A program made the translations under genes and the position numbers. The notes below the pieces were generated by a model. The model was not told the DNA's origin. It saw nothing but the letters and a program-made list of their open reading frames with translations, and ran no database searches. This document shows, one piece after another, positions 36,360 to 46,755 of a stretch of DNA of 64,000 nucleotides. The stretch covers positions 62,001 to 126,000 of the forward strand of contig NZ_QRZF01000001.1 in the NCBI RefSeq assembly GCF_003464595.1, written 5' to 3'. This DNA comes from Bacteroides intestinalis (GTDB lineage: Bacteria; Bacteroidota; Bacteroidia; Bacteroidales; Bacteroidaceae). The first letter of the stretch is position 1. Every line of letters begins with the position of its first letter.

Positions 36360-37654
36360 TTCATCTGAGTGATTTGGTTTATTTCATTCACGATATCCGC
36401 AACAAGCTTCACTGTAGTGTCGGTATCATATACAGAATTTAACCCTTGTTCTTCTTGTCCCGGGTCCCCCATATAGTCGTCTCCCTTTTGCCAGAAAAGA
36501 TGTTGCGGTTGTGCAAATCCTCCCCAAGCCCAGAAGTTGCATCCTTGAAATACACTTTTTTGTATAGCATGTTCTTTCACTATTTCAAAAATTTCTCCAT
36601 AATACCGATCTCTTAGAGCTGTAGAACTTTTCCTATCAAACATTACACAGTCTCTCGGCAATCCAAACTCTTCAAGGACTAACGGTTTATTCATTTTTTG
36701 TGCTTCCGCAATATGTACATCGATATATTCACGAGTATTCTCAATGGCTTTATCCAAGGTTCCCGGAATATCTGTCTTATCTATCCACCCCCAATTATTC
36801 GGCCAGATGTGAATCGTTGAATAATCTATATTGGTATCCTGATGGAGTTTCACCCACAAACCCAAATCTCCTTCACAACCTGCCATACCTTCCGAACCAA
36901 CAGAGATCAAGTGGTTAGGGTCAATAGACTTAATAAGTGCAGCACATTCAGATATCCATTGAGCAAAACTCTCCTTATTTTCCTCACCAAACGGACGAGG
37001 TTCATTACCTATCTGCCATGCCATGATAGCCGGATCATCACTGTATTTCAGTTTAGTATAGCGATTAACACGGCTTACAACCTGACGTACATGATTCTCA
37101 AATAATTTATGGGCTTTCTCTGATTTTGCATACTGGGCAACATAATTTGAAAAGGCATTCCATCCTGCCACGTTAGGCATAGGCACTTCACCATGGCCAC
37201 TCCAATAGAGGTATTGTGAATATCCTCCGGACCACTCCCAACTGTTATTCAGGAACAATACGGCATGCATATCTCTTTTGCCCAACTCCGACAGAAAGAA
37301 GTCTAAGCCATCAAAAATAGTATCATTATACACGCCGGGAGCCGTTTGAAGCGCCGGTTCTGCTTTTGTCGGGATTCCATCGATCCCATCTGCGCCAACT
37401 AATACACGTAAATTAGTAATACCATTGGTTTTCATGAAATCGAGTTCTTTAAGCAGACGTTCCCGATTACCGCCCTGCCCCTGTGATCCTAATATAGCGG
37501 CATACCAGAAATTAGTGCCGATATAATAATACGGTTTATCATTGACAGAGAAACGTCCGTCAACAATCTTCACAAAATTATCTGTTTGCGTAGGAGCTTT
37601 CACACATGCTCCCAACAGCAGAAGAATGAAAAAAAGAATACTTATCTGTTTCAT
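36356..37654 (-). CDS. GH5 endo-beta-1,4-mannanase lipoprotein (GH5_7-like)
   Basis: 432 residues with a lipobox (LLGACVK). The acid/base Glu is in MAWQIGNEPRP and the nucleophile Glu in LVLEEFGLPRD; FSVNDKPYYYIGTNFWY at the start of the barrel resembles GH5_7 mannanases. It probably cuts mannan or glucomannan at the cell surface or in the periplasm. It is coupled to the GH3 gene by overlap. Confidence 0.9.
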   Translation of the reverse strand: MKQISILFFILLLLGACVKAPTQTDNFVKIVDGRFSVNDKPYYYIGTNFWYAAILGSQGQGGNRERLLKELDFMKTNGITNLRVLVGADGIDGIPTKAEPALQTAPGVYNDTIFDGLDFFLSELGKRDMHAVLFLNNSWEWSGGYSQYLYWSGHGEVPMPNVAGWNAFSNYVAQYAKSEKAHKLFENHVRQVVSRVNRYTKLKYSDDPAIMAWQIGNEPRPFGEENKESFAQWISECAALIKSIDPNHLISVGSEGMAGCEGDLGLWVKLHQDTNIDYSTIHIWPNNWGWIDKTDIPGTLDKAIENTREYIDVHIAEAQKMNKPLVLEEFGLPRDCVMFDRKSSTALRDRYYGEIFEIVKEHAIQKSVFQGCNFWAWGGFAQPQHLFWQKGDDYMGDPGQEEQGLNSVYDTDTTVKLVADIVNEINQITQMK

Positions 37655-37681
37655 GGCTATTTATTTTTCTATAATATTATT

Positions 37682-38803
37682 TTATTTTGCCAGGACAGAA
37701 AAATCCGGCACTTCATCAGCAAATAAAATCAAAGAATCTTCTTTGAACCGGTAAAAATCCGGCGCAGCAGGGTGTCCCTTATAGGGAGCAAAGCCTGACC
37801 AAGTACATAAGTAATTCAACTCTACTCCTTCGGAATATAAAATATTCAATAGTTGTGAATACCATAAAGAGTCTCTGGTCTGCGTTCCAGTCTCAGTAAT
37901 AGCAGATAGCTTATTATGTTCCTTAGCATACTTAGTCAAGATGCGAGATTTTAGCACTACTAAGCTGGTATCTCCACCATCCGGCCTAAAATCCCAATAA
38001 TTATCCATACCTACTACATCCACATACTCATCTCCCGGATAGCGCTCCAAATACCCCTTTTCAGTCGTAAATCCACAATCAGGAGAAAATGCATATAAAA
38101 AGTTATGTACTTGCAGGGAATCCCTTAAATAAGTGACAGTAAAACGGTAGAGCTCTTTGAACTCTTCTACTGTACAATGATTCTTTCCCCACCAAAACCA
38201 ATTTCCATCAAATTCGTGCCAAGGCCGAAAAATAATAGGAATCAGTTCACCAGCATGATTCTTAGCATTATGGGCAAAGTCTGCAATAATCTTCAAATCG
38301 CCCTTAAATACTTCATGGTGTGATCCGCCAGGAAGGATATGCTTTACTACCTGCGTAGTATCATAGAAATTATTTCCTGTAACCGGATTATAATAATGCC
38401 AGCAAAAAGTGAGCACATTTCCACGTTCATAAGCAGCATAAAACTTACTCCTTATATAATCCAGATTCTTAGTTTCCCAACTAACTGGATTCGTAAAATG
38501 CAGAAAATCAAAACTGGCCATAGCCGGATAAGCCCCTGCCACATCATAAGCATCACAACGATTCTGTTCATCACGCCAACGGCTGGTATCCGAATCAAAT
38601 CCATCCATTTCATAATTGTGTTGCCCATATACTACATGCTTTCCAGTCATTTGCTTCAGATTATGGAACAGAATAGTAGTTAAGTCGGTAGCGTGTTTAT
38701 CCACTAAACTCAATCTGGTATCTTCCAAAATCCGCTGACGAGGAGAGGTACATGCAGAAACTCCACATAAAGCAATCACTATATAAATATATACTCTTTT
38801 CAT
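37682..38803 (-). CDS. GH26 beta-mannanase lipoprotein
   Basis: 373 residues with lipobox GVSACTS. Catalytic Glu residues are in FRPWHEFDGNWFWWG and SAITETGTQ. It shares the family with the gene at 29055 but belongs to the SusC-led transcript, so it may act at the surface on polymer. It overlaps the preceding 1071-residue gene by 4 bp. Confidence 0.92.
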   Translation of the reverse strand: MKRVYIYIVIALCGVSACTSPRQRILEDTRLSLVDKHATDLTTILFHNLKQMTGKHVVYGQHNYEMDGFDSDTSRWRDEQNRCDAYDVAGAYPAMASFDFLHFTNPVSWETKNLDYIRSKFYAAYERGNVLTFCWHYYNPVTGNNFYDTTQVVKHILPGGSHHEVFKGDLKIIADFAHNAKNHAGELIPIIFRPWHEFDGNWFWWGKNHCTVEEFKELYRFTVTYLRDSLQVHNFLYAFSPDCGFTTEKGYLERYPGDEYVDVVGMDNYWDFRPDGGDTSLVVLKSRILTKYAKEHNKLSAITETGTQTRDSLWYSQLLNILYSEGVELNYLCTWSGFAPYKGHPAAPDFYRFKEDSLILFADEVPDFSVLAK

Positions 38804-41800
38804 TTATAATCTATTTTAAGAATTTCAGAAGCATTACTCTCCATATCATCACCGCTAACAGCCGTTACACGATAAAAATAAGCTCCTTTTAAAGGAGTAC
38901 CGTCCAGATCTATCCCATTATCATAAAAAGAAGTTGTCTGCCCTCCTACAAATGTTATAAAGGAAGAAGCATCCGTTGCAAAATCAGAAGATTTACTACG
39001 ATAAATCCGATACATATCCACATCAGGATTTTTTTCCCACTTTAATCGATTGTCGGCAGTGAGTCTTACAACCGGAGAAGGTAATTTATTACTTCCACTG
39101 CCCGTCACAATAATTGTATGGAGCCGTGCAGGTGCGTCTGCCGGATACATAGCCACATTACGGGAATCAGAGGCAGTAATATAATATTCCATTCCTTGAA
39201 TAGAAAACTCTTCAGCAGGAATAGTTACCGCAAAAGCAGCTCTTATTCTATGTTTAAACGGTATCTGCTTCCATTCTTTACAACCTATAGTACGGTAATG
39301 AAGCACAGCAGAAAGATCTTCAACGGAACGATTATCAACCATAGACAGCTTTATGTTAACATCATGTCCCTGAGGAACCGAAGTCACAGGAGAAGGATTT
39401 ATAATAATAGGAGCTTCATCATCTGCATCACCAGCTAAGCAATAAGTTGGAATACTAGCAAGACTTCTATTTCCATCCGTATCAATCACATATACTGTAT
39501 AAGAGGCTTTTCCATTAAATGTATCGACATATTGATTAGCACTGACAGGTACTGATGCAATTTCCTTACCATCCCGGCACACTACAAAAATGTCTGCTCC
39601 CGGTTCTTCATTACGCCATGTCACCAACGCTCCATTTTGCGTTCCTTTAGCAGTAACATGGGAAGGAGCTTTCACTCTTTGGTATTTACGTAATTTATTT
39701 ATCTTCTCTACGTAATTCTGCTGTACAAAACGGTTCTGTGTACTCATAATATTTCCAAAAGATGAAATATCATCGATACGATGCAGGAAACTACGAGCCC
39801 AATTATCCATTTGTCCCGGCAAATCAGCCCATTGGTATTTCTCAAACTCTGAATTTAGTGCAATATGGTGTTTAGTACCTTCAATACGTGCACGTAAATA
39901 AGATAAACGTTTCTTCTGCCCTAAATTAGTAACCACAGCCATGCAACTATCAATAGTATTCAATTGCTTTTCAGCCAATTTATTAGCCTGTGTTATATCG
40001 TTGAAAGGATGAAAACTAACATAAAGAGAATAAATTCCTTTATCTATTTTAACCGGAACAGTCAAACTTTTCCATGTCTGCCACCCTTCTGTGTTTTTTA
40101 CATCAATCGAAGCAATAACAGGTCCATCAAGTTTCCCTACCGAAATAGTAATGATACCTCCATTTGAAGCAGAAGCAACTCTGAGGGATATTAAAGAAAC
40201 ATCTTCCTTAAAATGAACCTGATCGTATTTCAACCAATCACCAGCCATTATATAGCCTACACATTCTCCTCCCTCATCACTCGGTGCATTTTTTGTTCCT
40301 TTCTTTTCCTGAAAGTTTACTGCATCTATCTTCATAAGTTCACTATGTTTTCCGGCAAAGCATAACGACTGAATATTCATTAAAGGATAAGTATTTACAA
40401 CCTCATTAAAACCCGGTGTCGCCTGACACTCTGCAAAATCTGTAGCAAATGGTTCATTTTGATTTATAATGGCAGTAATCGGTTTAGCAACAGACTCTCC
40501 ATAATTTGTTTTAGCAAAGTCTCCATAAACTTTTTCCGAAGAGTCTAATTCTTTAGCTTCATACCAAGGTGCTTTACTTATATACCACATTTTAGGAGAA
40601 ACTGCATCTGTTAAACGCCAAGTTAAAGCATAAAATCCTTTCATATTCTCCGAAGCTTTCTCATAAGCATGAATTGTTTCTGATAAATCCACATTATAAG
40701 GATAATAATACTGTGAACTACTCCAATCTCTCTCTAACCATGGACATCCCCAATATTCACGCTCTCCATATATATTCCCCGACTCAAATGCTGCGGAATA
40801 ATAAGATATCGGAGCACAAATAACATCTTTCGGTAGGCGAGCAACAGATTCCGCCGTCATTCCCCAACCTGATACAACAATGTGAGTTGACGGCGAAAGC
40901 CGCTTCATATCTTCATAAAAACCATCAAAGACTCTCTGCCATTTAGCATAGAAAACAGAATCTTTGCTTCCCTCTGATTGAAAACAAAACAAATAGTCCA
41001 AATATGGATATTGCTTGGCTAATTGTGCAGTTTGCGCAGCAATTACACCGCGATCATCAGCAGACACTTGATATTCAGGAAGAATCACATCAATGTCAAG
41101 TCCCAATCCAATCTTGACTCCGCGTTGATGTGCATAATCTATCACCTTACGAAAAACAGTTTCACCTTTTTCTTTTATCTGGCTATTAGTTAATGTCTCA
41201 TTATGAAGTCCATAATCTGCTCCAAAATCATAATCATCATAAATTTCAGAAGCTCCAAAACAGTATTCATTAATATCCCATCCCGGACACAACCAACCAT
41301 GTCCTGTTTTTATAGTCGGCATCCACCCTCTGGATAAATAGCCATTATATTCAAAATTATGAAAAGTTTCATTATGCCCGCAAAAACCATTATAATTATG
41401 AATCATAATAAAATTCATACGCATTTTTGCCGCTTGATCAATAATATACCTCCAATCATTCCAGGAATAAATAGTAGCTGATTGTGGAAAATTGGTCCAT
41501 GGAAGAAATCCTCTAATACGCATTTGAGGAGTACGTACATCGTTTATCACGGGAAGGTGACCTCTCATTCTTTTTTCAGGCAAGATATCACCACTCATAT
41601 AAAAACGCACTCCCAAATGATCTTCAAGCAAACCATATACTCCATAAAGTAATCCGCAAGGATCCGTTCCGGCAATCAATAAAGTATGGCGACCAGCATT
41701 CTTTACAGTTTGAAGTATATACCCTTGCTCTCCTGGTTTCTCTTTTAGCTTAAGTATACCTTTCTTTTGCCAATCATCCACTAATGGATTATCTAATGTG

Positions 41801-42015
41801 GTTAATATAAAATCTGATTTTAGATTTGCCGAGGCTGTCCTCTCGATATTCAAAAGTTTACCGGATAGCTGATAATAGTATCTCTGCAGTTCCGATGCTG
41901 CATAGTTTTCTAATGAAGTTCCACTACCTATTTGTAAAATTTGTGCTTGAACAGGTAGAACTAAAACAGCTATCAGGCAATATCCTAATAAATATTTCTT
42001 CAAATCTTTCATCAT
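38800..42015 (-). CDS. Unassigned glycosidase-like protein with CBM6 and FnIII modules
   Basis: 1071 residues with a signal peptide (LPVQAQ). Residues ~25-150 resemble the N-terminal domain seen in GH20, GH67 and GH115 enzymes (SLENYAASELQRYYYQLSG, GLLYGVYGLLEDHLGVRFY). A TIM-barrel follows (~165-540): RIRGFLPWTNF, FIMIHNYNGFCG, VVSGWGM and YALTWR. A CBM6-like domain (~585-690, with GDWLKYDQVHF and ISVGKLDG), a helical stretch and two or three fibronectin-type domains complete it. I cannot place the barrel in a known GH family. The neighbour at 42012 has the same barrel motifs. The N-domain and barrel order hint at an alpha-glucuronidase-like architecture, but I see no GH67/GH115 catalytic signature. 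Confidence 0.7.
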   Translation of the reverse strand: MMKDLKKYLLGYCLIAVLVLPVQAQILQIGSGTSLENYAASELQRYYYQLSGKLLNIERTASANLKSDFILTTLDNPLVDDWQKKGILKLKEKPGEQGYILQTVKNAGRHTLLIAGTDPCGLLYGVYGLLEDHLGVRFYMSGDILPEKRMRGHLPVINDVRTPQMRIRGFLPWTNFPQSATIYSWNDWRYIIDQAAKMRMNFIMIHNYNGFCGHNETFHNFEYNGYLSRGWMPTIKTGHGWLCPGWDINEYCFGASEIYDDYDFGADYGLHNETLTNSQIKEKGETVFRKVIDYAHQRGVKIGLGLDIDVILPEYQVSADDRGVIAAQTAQLAKQYPYLDYLFCFQSEGSKDSVFYAKWQRVFDGFYEDMKRLSPSTHIVVSGWGMTAESVARLPKDVICAPISYYSAAFESGNIYGEREYWGCPWLERDWSSSQYYYPYNVDLSETIHAYEKASENMKGFYALTWRLTDAVSPKMWYISKAPWYEAKELDSSEKVYGDFAKTNYGESVAKPITAIINQNEPFATDFAECQATPGFNEVVNTYPLMNIQSLCFAGKHSELMKIDAVNFQEKKGTKNAPSDEGGECVGYIMAGDWLKYDQVHFKEDVSLISLRVASASNGGIITISVGKLDGPVIASIDVKNTEGWQTWKSLTVPVKIDKGIYSLYVSFHPFNDITQANKLAEKQLNTIDSCMAVVTNLGQKKRLSYLRARIEGTKHHIALNSEFEKYQWADLPGQMDNWARSFLHRIDDISSFGNIMSTQNRFVQQNYVEKINKLRKYQRVKAPSHVTAKGTQNGALVTWRNEEPGADIFVVCRDGKEIASVPVSANQYVDTFNGKASYTVYVIDTDGNRSLASIPTYCLAGDADDEAPIIINPSPVTSVPQGHDVNIKLSMVDNRSVEDLSAVLHYRTIGCKEWKQIPFKHRIRAAFAVTIPAEEFSIQGMEYYITASDSRNVAMYPADAPARLHTIIVTGSGSNKLPSPVVRLTADNRLKWEKNPDVDMYRIYRSKSSDFATDASSFITFVGGQTTSFYDNGIDLDGTPLKGAYFYRVTAVSGDDMESNASEILKIDYK

Positions 42016-43802
42016 CTCTTCAATTTTGTTTCAAGATAAGACTTCAAATCATTATATTCTCTCCATAAACGCTGGTTTAAAGAGCTTAACACACCTAATT
42101 CTCCACGAGAATGAACTCTTTGCATATAAGTCTCAAACATATCTTTCACCGGAGCAGCCATAAGGGTACGATAGGCCTTCTCACAGTCTTCAAAAGAACT
42201 GCTCACAGTACCCTGCCTGTCATTCTTCTTAAGAATAAATGCAGGCATCATAGCTTTATCAACCTCTCCCAATAGCAATTCAAAACGGAACATTGCAATG
42301 AAACGTTGCAAATTATCTCGCTGAATACCTTCTGTCTTTTTCAGTGCCTGTTCAGCAGCCCGAATCAGCCTCTCACGCAGTTTCACATTTTGATCATCCA
42401 ATAATCCCCATTCAGGAGTGAAGGCATAAAATTCTGGTGAGGGAACATTCCATTGTATTTGTTTAATATCCATTTGTGCCAACAGAGGAGCCAATAGTTT
42501 TGCAGCCTTATTACCCATATCCTCGGTCAGATATTCTTCATATAATTGTTCCACAGTCTTGTTGTCTGTCTTATTTGAAGCAAAATGAGCAAATGTTCTA
42601 AAATTAAAACGAGGCTCTTCCGTACGCCAGTGAATAGCAATCACCCCATCCAGATTCTGTTTTGCTGCAAGTTTCACATGGTCACGCATCATTTCCACAC
42701 GTGGTTGAAAATGCCAAAGCTGATGATCTCCCTCCAACCAAGGCACTGCCCACACAGTTCTGTTCTTTGCTATATCAGACAAGAATTCAGGCTGTGGACT
42801 TTTTCCTAAATCAGGATTTAAACAACTGAATATGACATCCTTTGGCAGAGCTCTGTCCAATCCTTTCAACAATGAAGGTAACTGATGGCCACCTCCCCAT
42901 CCCCCAAGAATCACTTTCGCGTGCGAACCTTTGGATCTCAAATAGTCCGATGTCAATTTCATATATTCAAGTGCCCAAACTCCGACAAAACGGGCTGCAT
43001 CATCAGCTGCCTCTTTAAAATAACCTTGTCCGGCGTTATATGCTTCAGCAAAAGAAGCATTTTCCAAAGCTTTCTCTATATTCACTCCCATAAATGAGTG
43101 TTCATTCAACCATAACCAGACATAGTCGATATCAGGATAGGTTTCCAAAATATTATCAAGTGCTGCATAATGTATCTCTATCGCTAACTGGCTCTTTGGA
43201 TTCGGAATCATATTAGATTCTCCAGGCCAATAAAAACAGTCGCCCGCTACATTCAAAGAAAAATATTCTGGAGGTATTACTCCAAATTCAAATCCCATTG
43301 CCATACGTATACCACGTTCATGAGCCATACTCAAAACATCACGCATCAACGCCTGCGATTTCTCATAATGCTCTCGTGGAGTAGAAGAAGTTACAGAAGC
43401 ATCACTTCCAAAAGCCTCCGCACCTTCCGGCAAAGAAAATGCACGGTCAGTACCGAAAGCATAATCTTTCACTTTCATGGGTAAATACCCCCAACGTGCA
43501 GTAAGAGAATTATCAAAATAAGCCTGAGGAAGAATATCCTTATATTCTATCTTGATCATCGGCTCCACATAAGTGGCATAACGTTCACCCCCACCGGTAT
43601 AATTATGAAATCCGATAAAATTGATACCATATTGTTGACATTCGTCCAGATAATTCCGATAGTCTTCCAAATTCCATCCCGTAGGACCTGAAAGAAAGTT
43701 ATGCCAAGGAAGTACTCCTCTAATATTAAATTTCTCTTGTGCCAACAAACTGACAGGCAAACATAATAGAATAAATATATATTGGATTTTTCGTATCATC
43801 AT
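42012..43802 (-). CDS. Unassigned TIM-barrel protein related to the next gene
   Basis: 596 residues with a signal peptide (VSLLAQ). It lacks the N-terminal GH20/67-like domain and goes directly into the barrel: IRGVLPWHNFLSG, FIGFHNYTGGG, KVILGGWGGGH, WAVPWLEGDH and IAIHWRTEEP, which correspond in order to motifs in the 1071-residue neighbour. Conserved acidic residues lie in GFEFGVIPPEYF, WLWLNEHSF and IAIHWRTEE and could be catalytic. The C-terminal ~180 residues are helical. No named family is recognised. It is coupled to its neighbour by a 4-bp overlap and starts after a hairpin below the glycan-binding protein gene. Confidence 0.7.
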   Translation of the reverse strand: MMIRKIQYIFILLCLPVSLLAQEKFNIRGVLPWHNFLSGPTGWNLEDYRNYLDECQQYGINFIGFHNYTGGGERYATYVEPMIKIEYKDILPQAYFDNSLTARWGYLPMKVKDYAFGTDRAFSLPEGAEAFGSDASVTSSTPREHYEKSQALMRDVLSMAHERGIRMAMGFEFGVIPPEYFSLNVAGDCFYWPGESNMIPNPKSQLAIEIHYAALDNILETYPDIDYVWLWLNEHSFMGVNIEKALENASFAEAYNAGQGYFKEAADDAARFVGVWALEYMKLTSDYLRSKGSHAKVILGGWGGGHQLPSLLKGLDRALPKDVIFSCLNPDLGKSPQPEFLSDIAKNRTVWAVPWLEGDHQLWHFQPRVEMMRDHVKLAAKQNLDGVIAIHWRTEEPRFNFRTFAHFASNKTDNKTVEQLYEEYLTEDMGNKAAKLLAPLLAQMDIKQIQWNVPSPEFYAFTPEWGLLDDQNVKLRERLIRAAEQALKKTEGIQRDNLQRFIAMFRFELLLGEVDKAMMPAFILKKNDRQGTVSSSFEDCEKAYRTLMAAPVKDMFETYMQRVHSRGELGVLSSLNQRLWREYNDLKSYLETKLKR

Positions 43803-43821
43803 TCAAGCTTTTTTTAAGGAT

Positions 43822-43861
43822 AAAAGAGAGGTAGCCCGTTTTTCGTAACTGCCTCTCTTTT
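43822..43861 (-). terminator. Hairpin between the SGBP and enzyme genes
   Basis: Arms 43822-43834 and 43849-43861 pair over 12 of 13 bases (minus strand AAAAGAGAGGCAG ... CTACCTCTCTTTT), ending in a short T-run. Inside an operon this would act as a partial terminator or processing site, giving more susCD-SGBP mRNA than enzyme mRNA. Confidence 0.6.
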
Positions 43862-43922
43862 GAAATTATACTCTCATTTGAAAAACTGTTCTTTTAACCT
43901 TATAAAGGTATATAGTCAATAT

Positions 43923-45029
43923 TTAGTCTTTAGGCACAATACGGAAATTATCAAAACTGATATCGGTATCTTCTGCATAACTGTTACCCATGATCTGTAG
44001 AACACCGTCGGCAGGAACACTACCCTTCCACATTGTACTTAATTCAAGAGTTACTGTCTGCCATTCGCCATTTGTATTTAAAGCAAGTCCTGAAGCAAAA
44101 GGTTCCCAGTCATAATTTATCTGAGAGAAATAGAAGCGAATCTGACGCTTAGTCAAAGGCTTCAACGTATTCACCTCAAATTTCAGTAGGTAATTATTTT
44201 GATTGGCCAGTACCTCTGGGAAATACTCAACAGCTAGTTGTGATATACCAGTCACTGAGTTCCAGTCCCAATCATTTGCATCCCCCTTAGCTATATTGAA
44301 ACGGCAATATTGTCCGCTAATAGCCACTGGGGTAGGACCGCTACTCAGATATTGTCCACCTCCCCATCCTGTAAATGGATCATAATCACATAGCATGTTA
44401 CCCTTTTCTTTATATTTTCCAGGCACCATTACTTCTCCTGCAACCGGACTGACAATTTTAACTTTAGTACCAACTGCTGCATCAGCAGGAAGTTTGAAAT
44501 ATAAAGTATCCTGTACTGCTCTTACAATTTCCATCTCACGGTCACCAAAGTATAACTTACCTGATTCAGTAGTTATCTCATACAGATCAAAATAGTCTCC
44601 CACAATTTTCATCATTTCGCCTGCAGGAGTGAATTCATTATACATACCATCAATCCGCAAATCCGGGACAAAGACAGAAAGAGGTGTGGTTACCGTTGCG
44701 CTGCCGGTTGACAAGGTTATCAGATTATTCACATTCTCGGGAATCACCCTGGGAATAGGAAATGTAATTTCATTGGATGTTATGTATGTTTCTAACATGT
44801 CTACCGGAACATCATTCACTAAAATAGATGTAACAGCATTCAACCCGGTACCTTGCACAATAATATATTGCGCAAGATTAGCTTTATCGATAGCTTCCTT
44901 ACGGTCAGTCACCGTAGACACCTTTGTTACATTTAGAGGAGCAATCGCTTCATCATCATCAGAGCAAGATGAGAATATGCTACACCCCAATATTGCCAAA
45001 ACTAATAAAGTATATTTTAATGTTTTCAT
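43923..45029 (-). CDS. Surface glycan-binding protein (SusE/SGBP-B type)
   Basis: 368 residues, lipoprotein (IFSSCSDDDE). Two IPT/TIG-like Ig domains (about 30-190; IIVQGTGLNAVTSILVND is typical) lead to a C-terminal beta-sandwich (~195-368) rich in aromatic residues (WGGGQYLSSG, NDWDWNS, YDWEPFASG) that fits the glycan-binding domain of SGBP-B proteins. It presents mannan to the SusCD transporter at the surface. Third gene of the SusC-led operon. Confidence 0.85.
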   Translation of the reverse strand: MKTLKYTLLVLAILGCSIFSSCSDDDEAIAPLNVTKVSTVTDRKEAIDKANLAQYIIVQGTGLNAVTSILVNDVPVDMLETYITSNEITFPIPRVIPENVNNLITLSTGSATVTTPLSVFVPDLRIDGMYNEFTPAGEMMKIVGDYFDLYEITTESGKLYFGDREMEIVRAVQDTLYFKLPADAAVGTKVKIVSPVAGEVMVPGKYKEKGNMLCDYDPFTGWGGGQYLSSGPTPVAISGQYCRFNIAKGDANDWDWNSVTGISQLAVEYFPEVLANQNNYLLKFEVNTLKPLTKRQIRFYFSQINYDWEPFASGLALNTNGEWQTVTLELSTMWKGSVPADGVLQIMGNSYAEDTDISFDNFRIVPKD

Positions 45030-45062
45030 TGTTTCTTCATTTAAGTTTATTCAGAATACTCA

Positions 45063-46730
45063 TTACCAACCCGGATTATTAGAGTCAATCTTATCATTTG
45101 CATTGACTTCACTAGTAGGTAGCGGATAAAGCAAATTACGTTCCAAACGACGTTTAGTAACATTATGCTCATCCATATCAATCGCATTCATTACTCCCCA
45201 ATAAATACCCCAGCGGAATAAATCATACCGACGATCTGCTTCATACGCCAACTCGCGGGCACGTTCTTCAAGTACAGCAGAACGGAACTCATTCTGATTC
45301 ATGCCAGAGAACGGAGTCGCATTTGCACGTGTACGGATTCTATTAACCTGATTATAAGCTTCAGCATCCGGTCCACCATTCAATTCATTCACAGCTTCCG
45401 CATAAATCAGCATAATATCCGGCAAACGAAGCAGCGGAAAATGAAAATCACTGTTCTTTTGCTTACGGTCCGTCACAAATGTAAACTTAGTCAACTTTGC
45501 TAATGTCCAACCTTCACCTTCTTTATATACTTCCGTACCATCAAATGCATTACCTTCACTATCGTAAACTTCCTTATTAGCGACCTTATCTGCATACCAA
45601 CGCGGATAATAATAGTAAATCACCTTACCATTCGAAATATCACCTGAAGCATACCGATGTATCACTCCGTCTACAATACGCTTATCCTTTTCTTCAAAAA
45701 GTAAGTACCAGTGGTCACGCATTCCATACCAATTACCTTCCATCGTACCATCTTCCTTAAAGATACCCACATAATCTTGGCAAATCGTATTACCAAAATC
45801 TGCATCGGCACTCTTAGCCTGAGCCATCCAGATATGTTCCCCCTTATTACGGTTGGCAATGGACCACACATCCATATATTTATCGAACAAGGTATACTCC
45901 TGTATTACTTCCCATGCCTTATCACGTGCCAACTCATAATACTTTTTCGAATCAAAACTCTCATATCCGGCCACAGTCTGTGCTGTATGCGTAATTGCTT
46001 GTGGCTCCGCATTGGAAGGCTTTCCGCCTTTAACCACAACGGGTACTCCGGACATTGCTCCTGATGCCATTGTTGCATAAACTTTTGCTAATAAAGCTTT
46101 TGCTGCACCACTTGAAGCATGTCCTTCGATAAAACCTGCATCATTTTTAGAATACATATTCTCTGCCTGATCCAGCAGTTCAATAATATGTGCATAAACA
46201 TCAGCTACGGAAGAACGGGCCTGATGCATATCTTCACCTTCTGATATAGATTTTCTGAAAATAGGTACCGGACCATAATTTCTGACCAGATTAAAATAAG
46301 CCCATGCTTTCAGGAAACATAATTGTCCCAAAGCATCTTCCTTACTTTCAGGGGTTAGATTGTTCATTGCAGTGATCTTAGAAGTAGCCAAATTAGCACG
46401 ATGAATCAAAGTATAACACCCTTGCCACATGTGGTCTATTCCCCAAAATCCCTGCGGATTACCAGCTCCCACATTACCAAATGCCCATGAAGCACCAGAA
46501 GCATAGTCACAATCCATATTCGTGAGATACAGATAAGAACCCGGAGCAATAAAATTGGTAATAATGGTATTGTAAGCTCCTGTTACAAGTTGTGAAGCAG
46601 CACTTTCACTGTCTCCCAACTGCTCAGGAGAAACAAAATCGTATGCTTTCTCTTCCAACAGGTTATCGCAAGAGCATGCAGCCACAGCCGCCCACAACAA
46701 TATGACTGATTTTAATATAATCTTTTTCAT
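45063..46730 (-). CDS. SusD-like nutrient-binding lipoprotein
   Basis: 555 residues, lipobox AAVAACSCDN. TPR-like SusD helices are visible (QLCFLKAWAYFNLVRNYGPVP) and the C-terminal RagB/SusD region (VLEERARELAYEADRRYDL) is complete. It caps the SusC channel and binds manno-oligosaccharides. It starts 25 bp after the SusC gene ends. Confidence 0.95.
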   Translation of the reverse strand: MKKIILKSVILLWAAVAACSCDNLLEEKAYDFVSPEQLGDSESAASQLVTGAYNTIITNFIAPGSYLYLTNMDCDYASGASWAFGNVGAGNPQGFWGIDHMWQGCYTLIHRANLATSKITAMNNLTPESKEDALGQLCFLKAWAYFNLVRNYGPVPIFRKSISEGEDMHQARSSVADVYAHIIELLDQAENMYSKNDAGFIEGHASSGAAKALLAKVYATMASGAMSGVPVVVKGGKPSNAEPQAITHTAQTVAGYESFDSKKYYELARDKAWEVIQEYTLFDKYMDVWSIANRNKGEHIWMAQAKSADADFGNTICQDYVGIFKEDGTMEGNWYGMRDHWYLLFEEKDKRIVDGVIHRYASGDISNGKVIYYYYPRWYADKVANKEVYDSEGNAFDGTEVYKEGEGWTLAKLTKFTFVTDRKQKNSDFHFPLLRLPDIMLIYAEAVNELNGGPDAEAYNQVNRIRTRANATPFSGMNQNEFRSAVLEERARELAYEADRRYDLFRWGIYWGVMNAIDMDEHNVTKRRLERNLLYPLPTSEVNANDKIDSNNPGW

Positions 46731-46755
46731 AACTTTCTTTGAATTGAATTAAACG

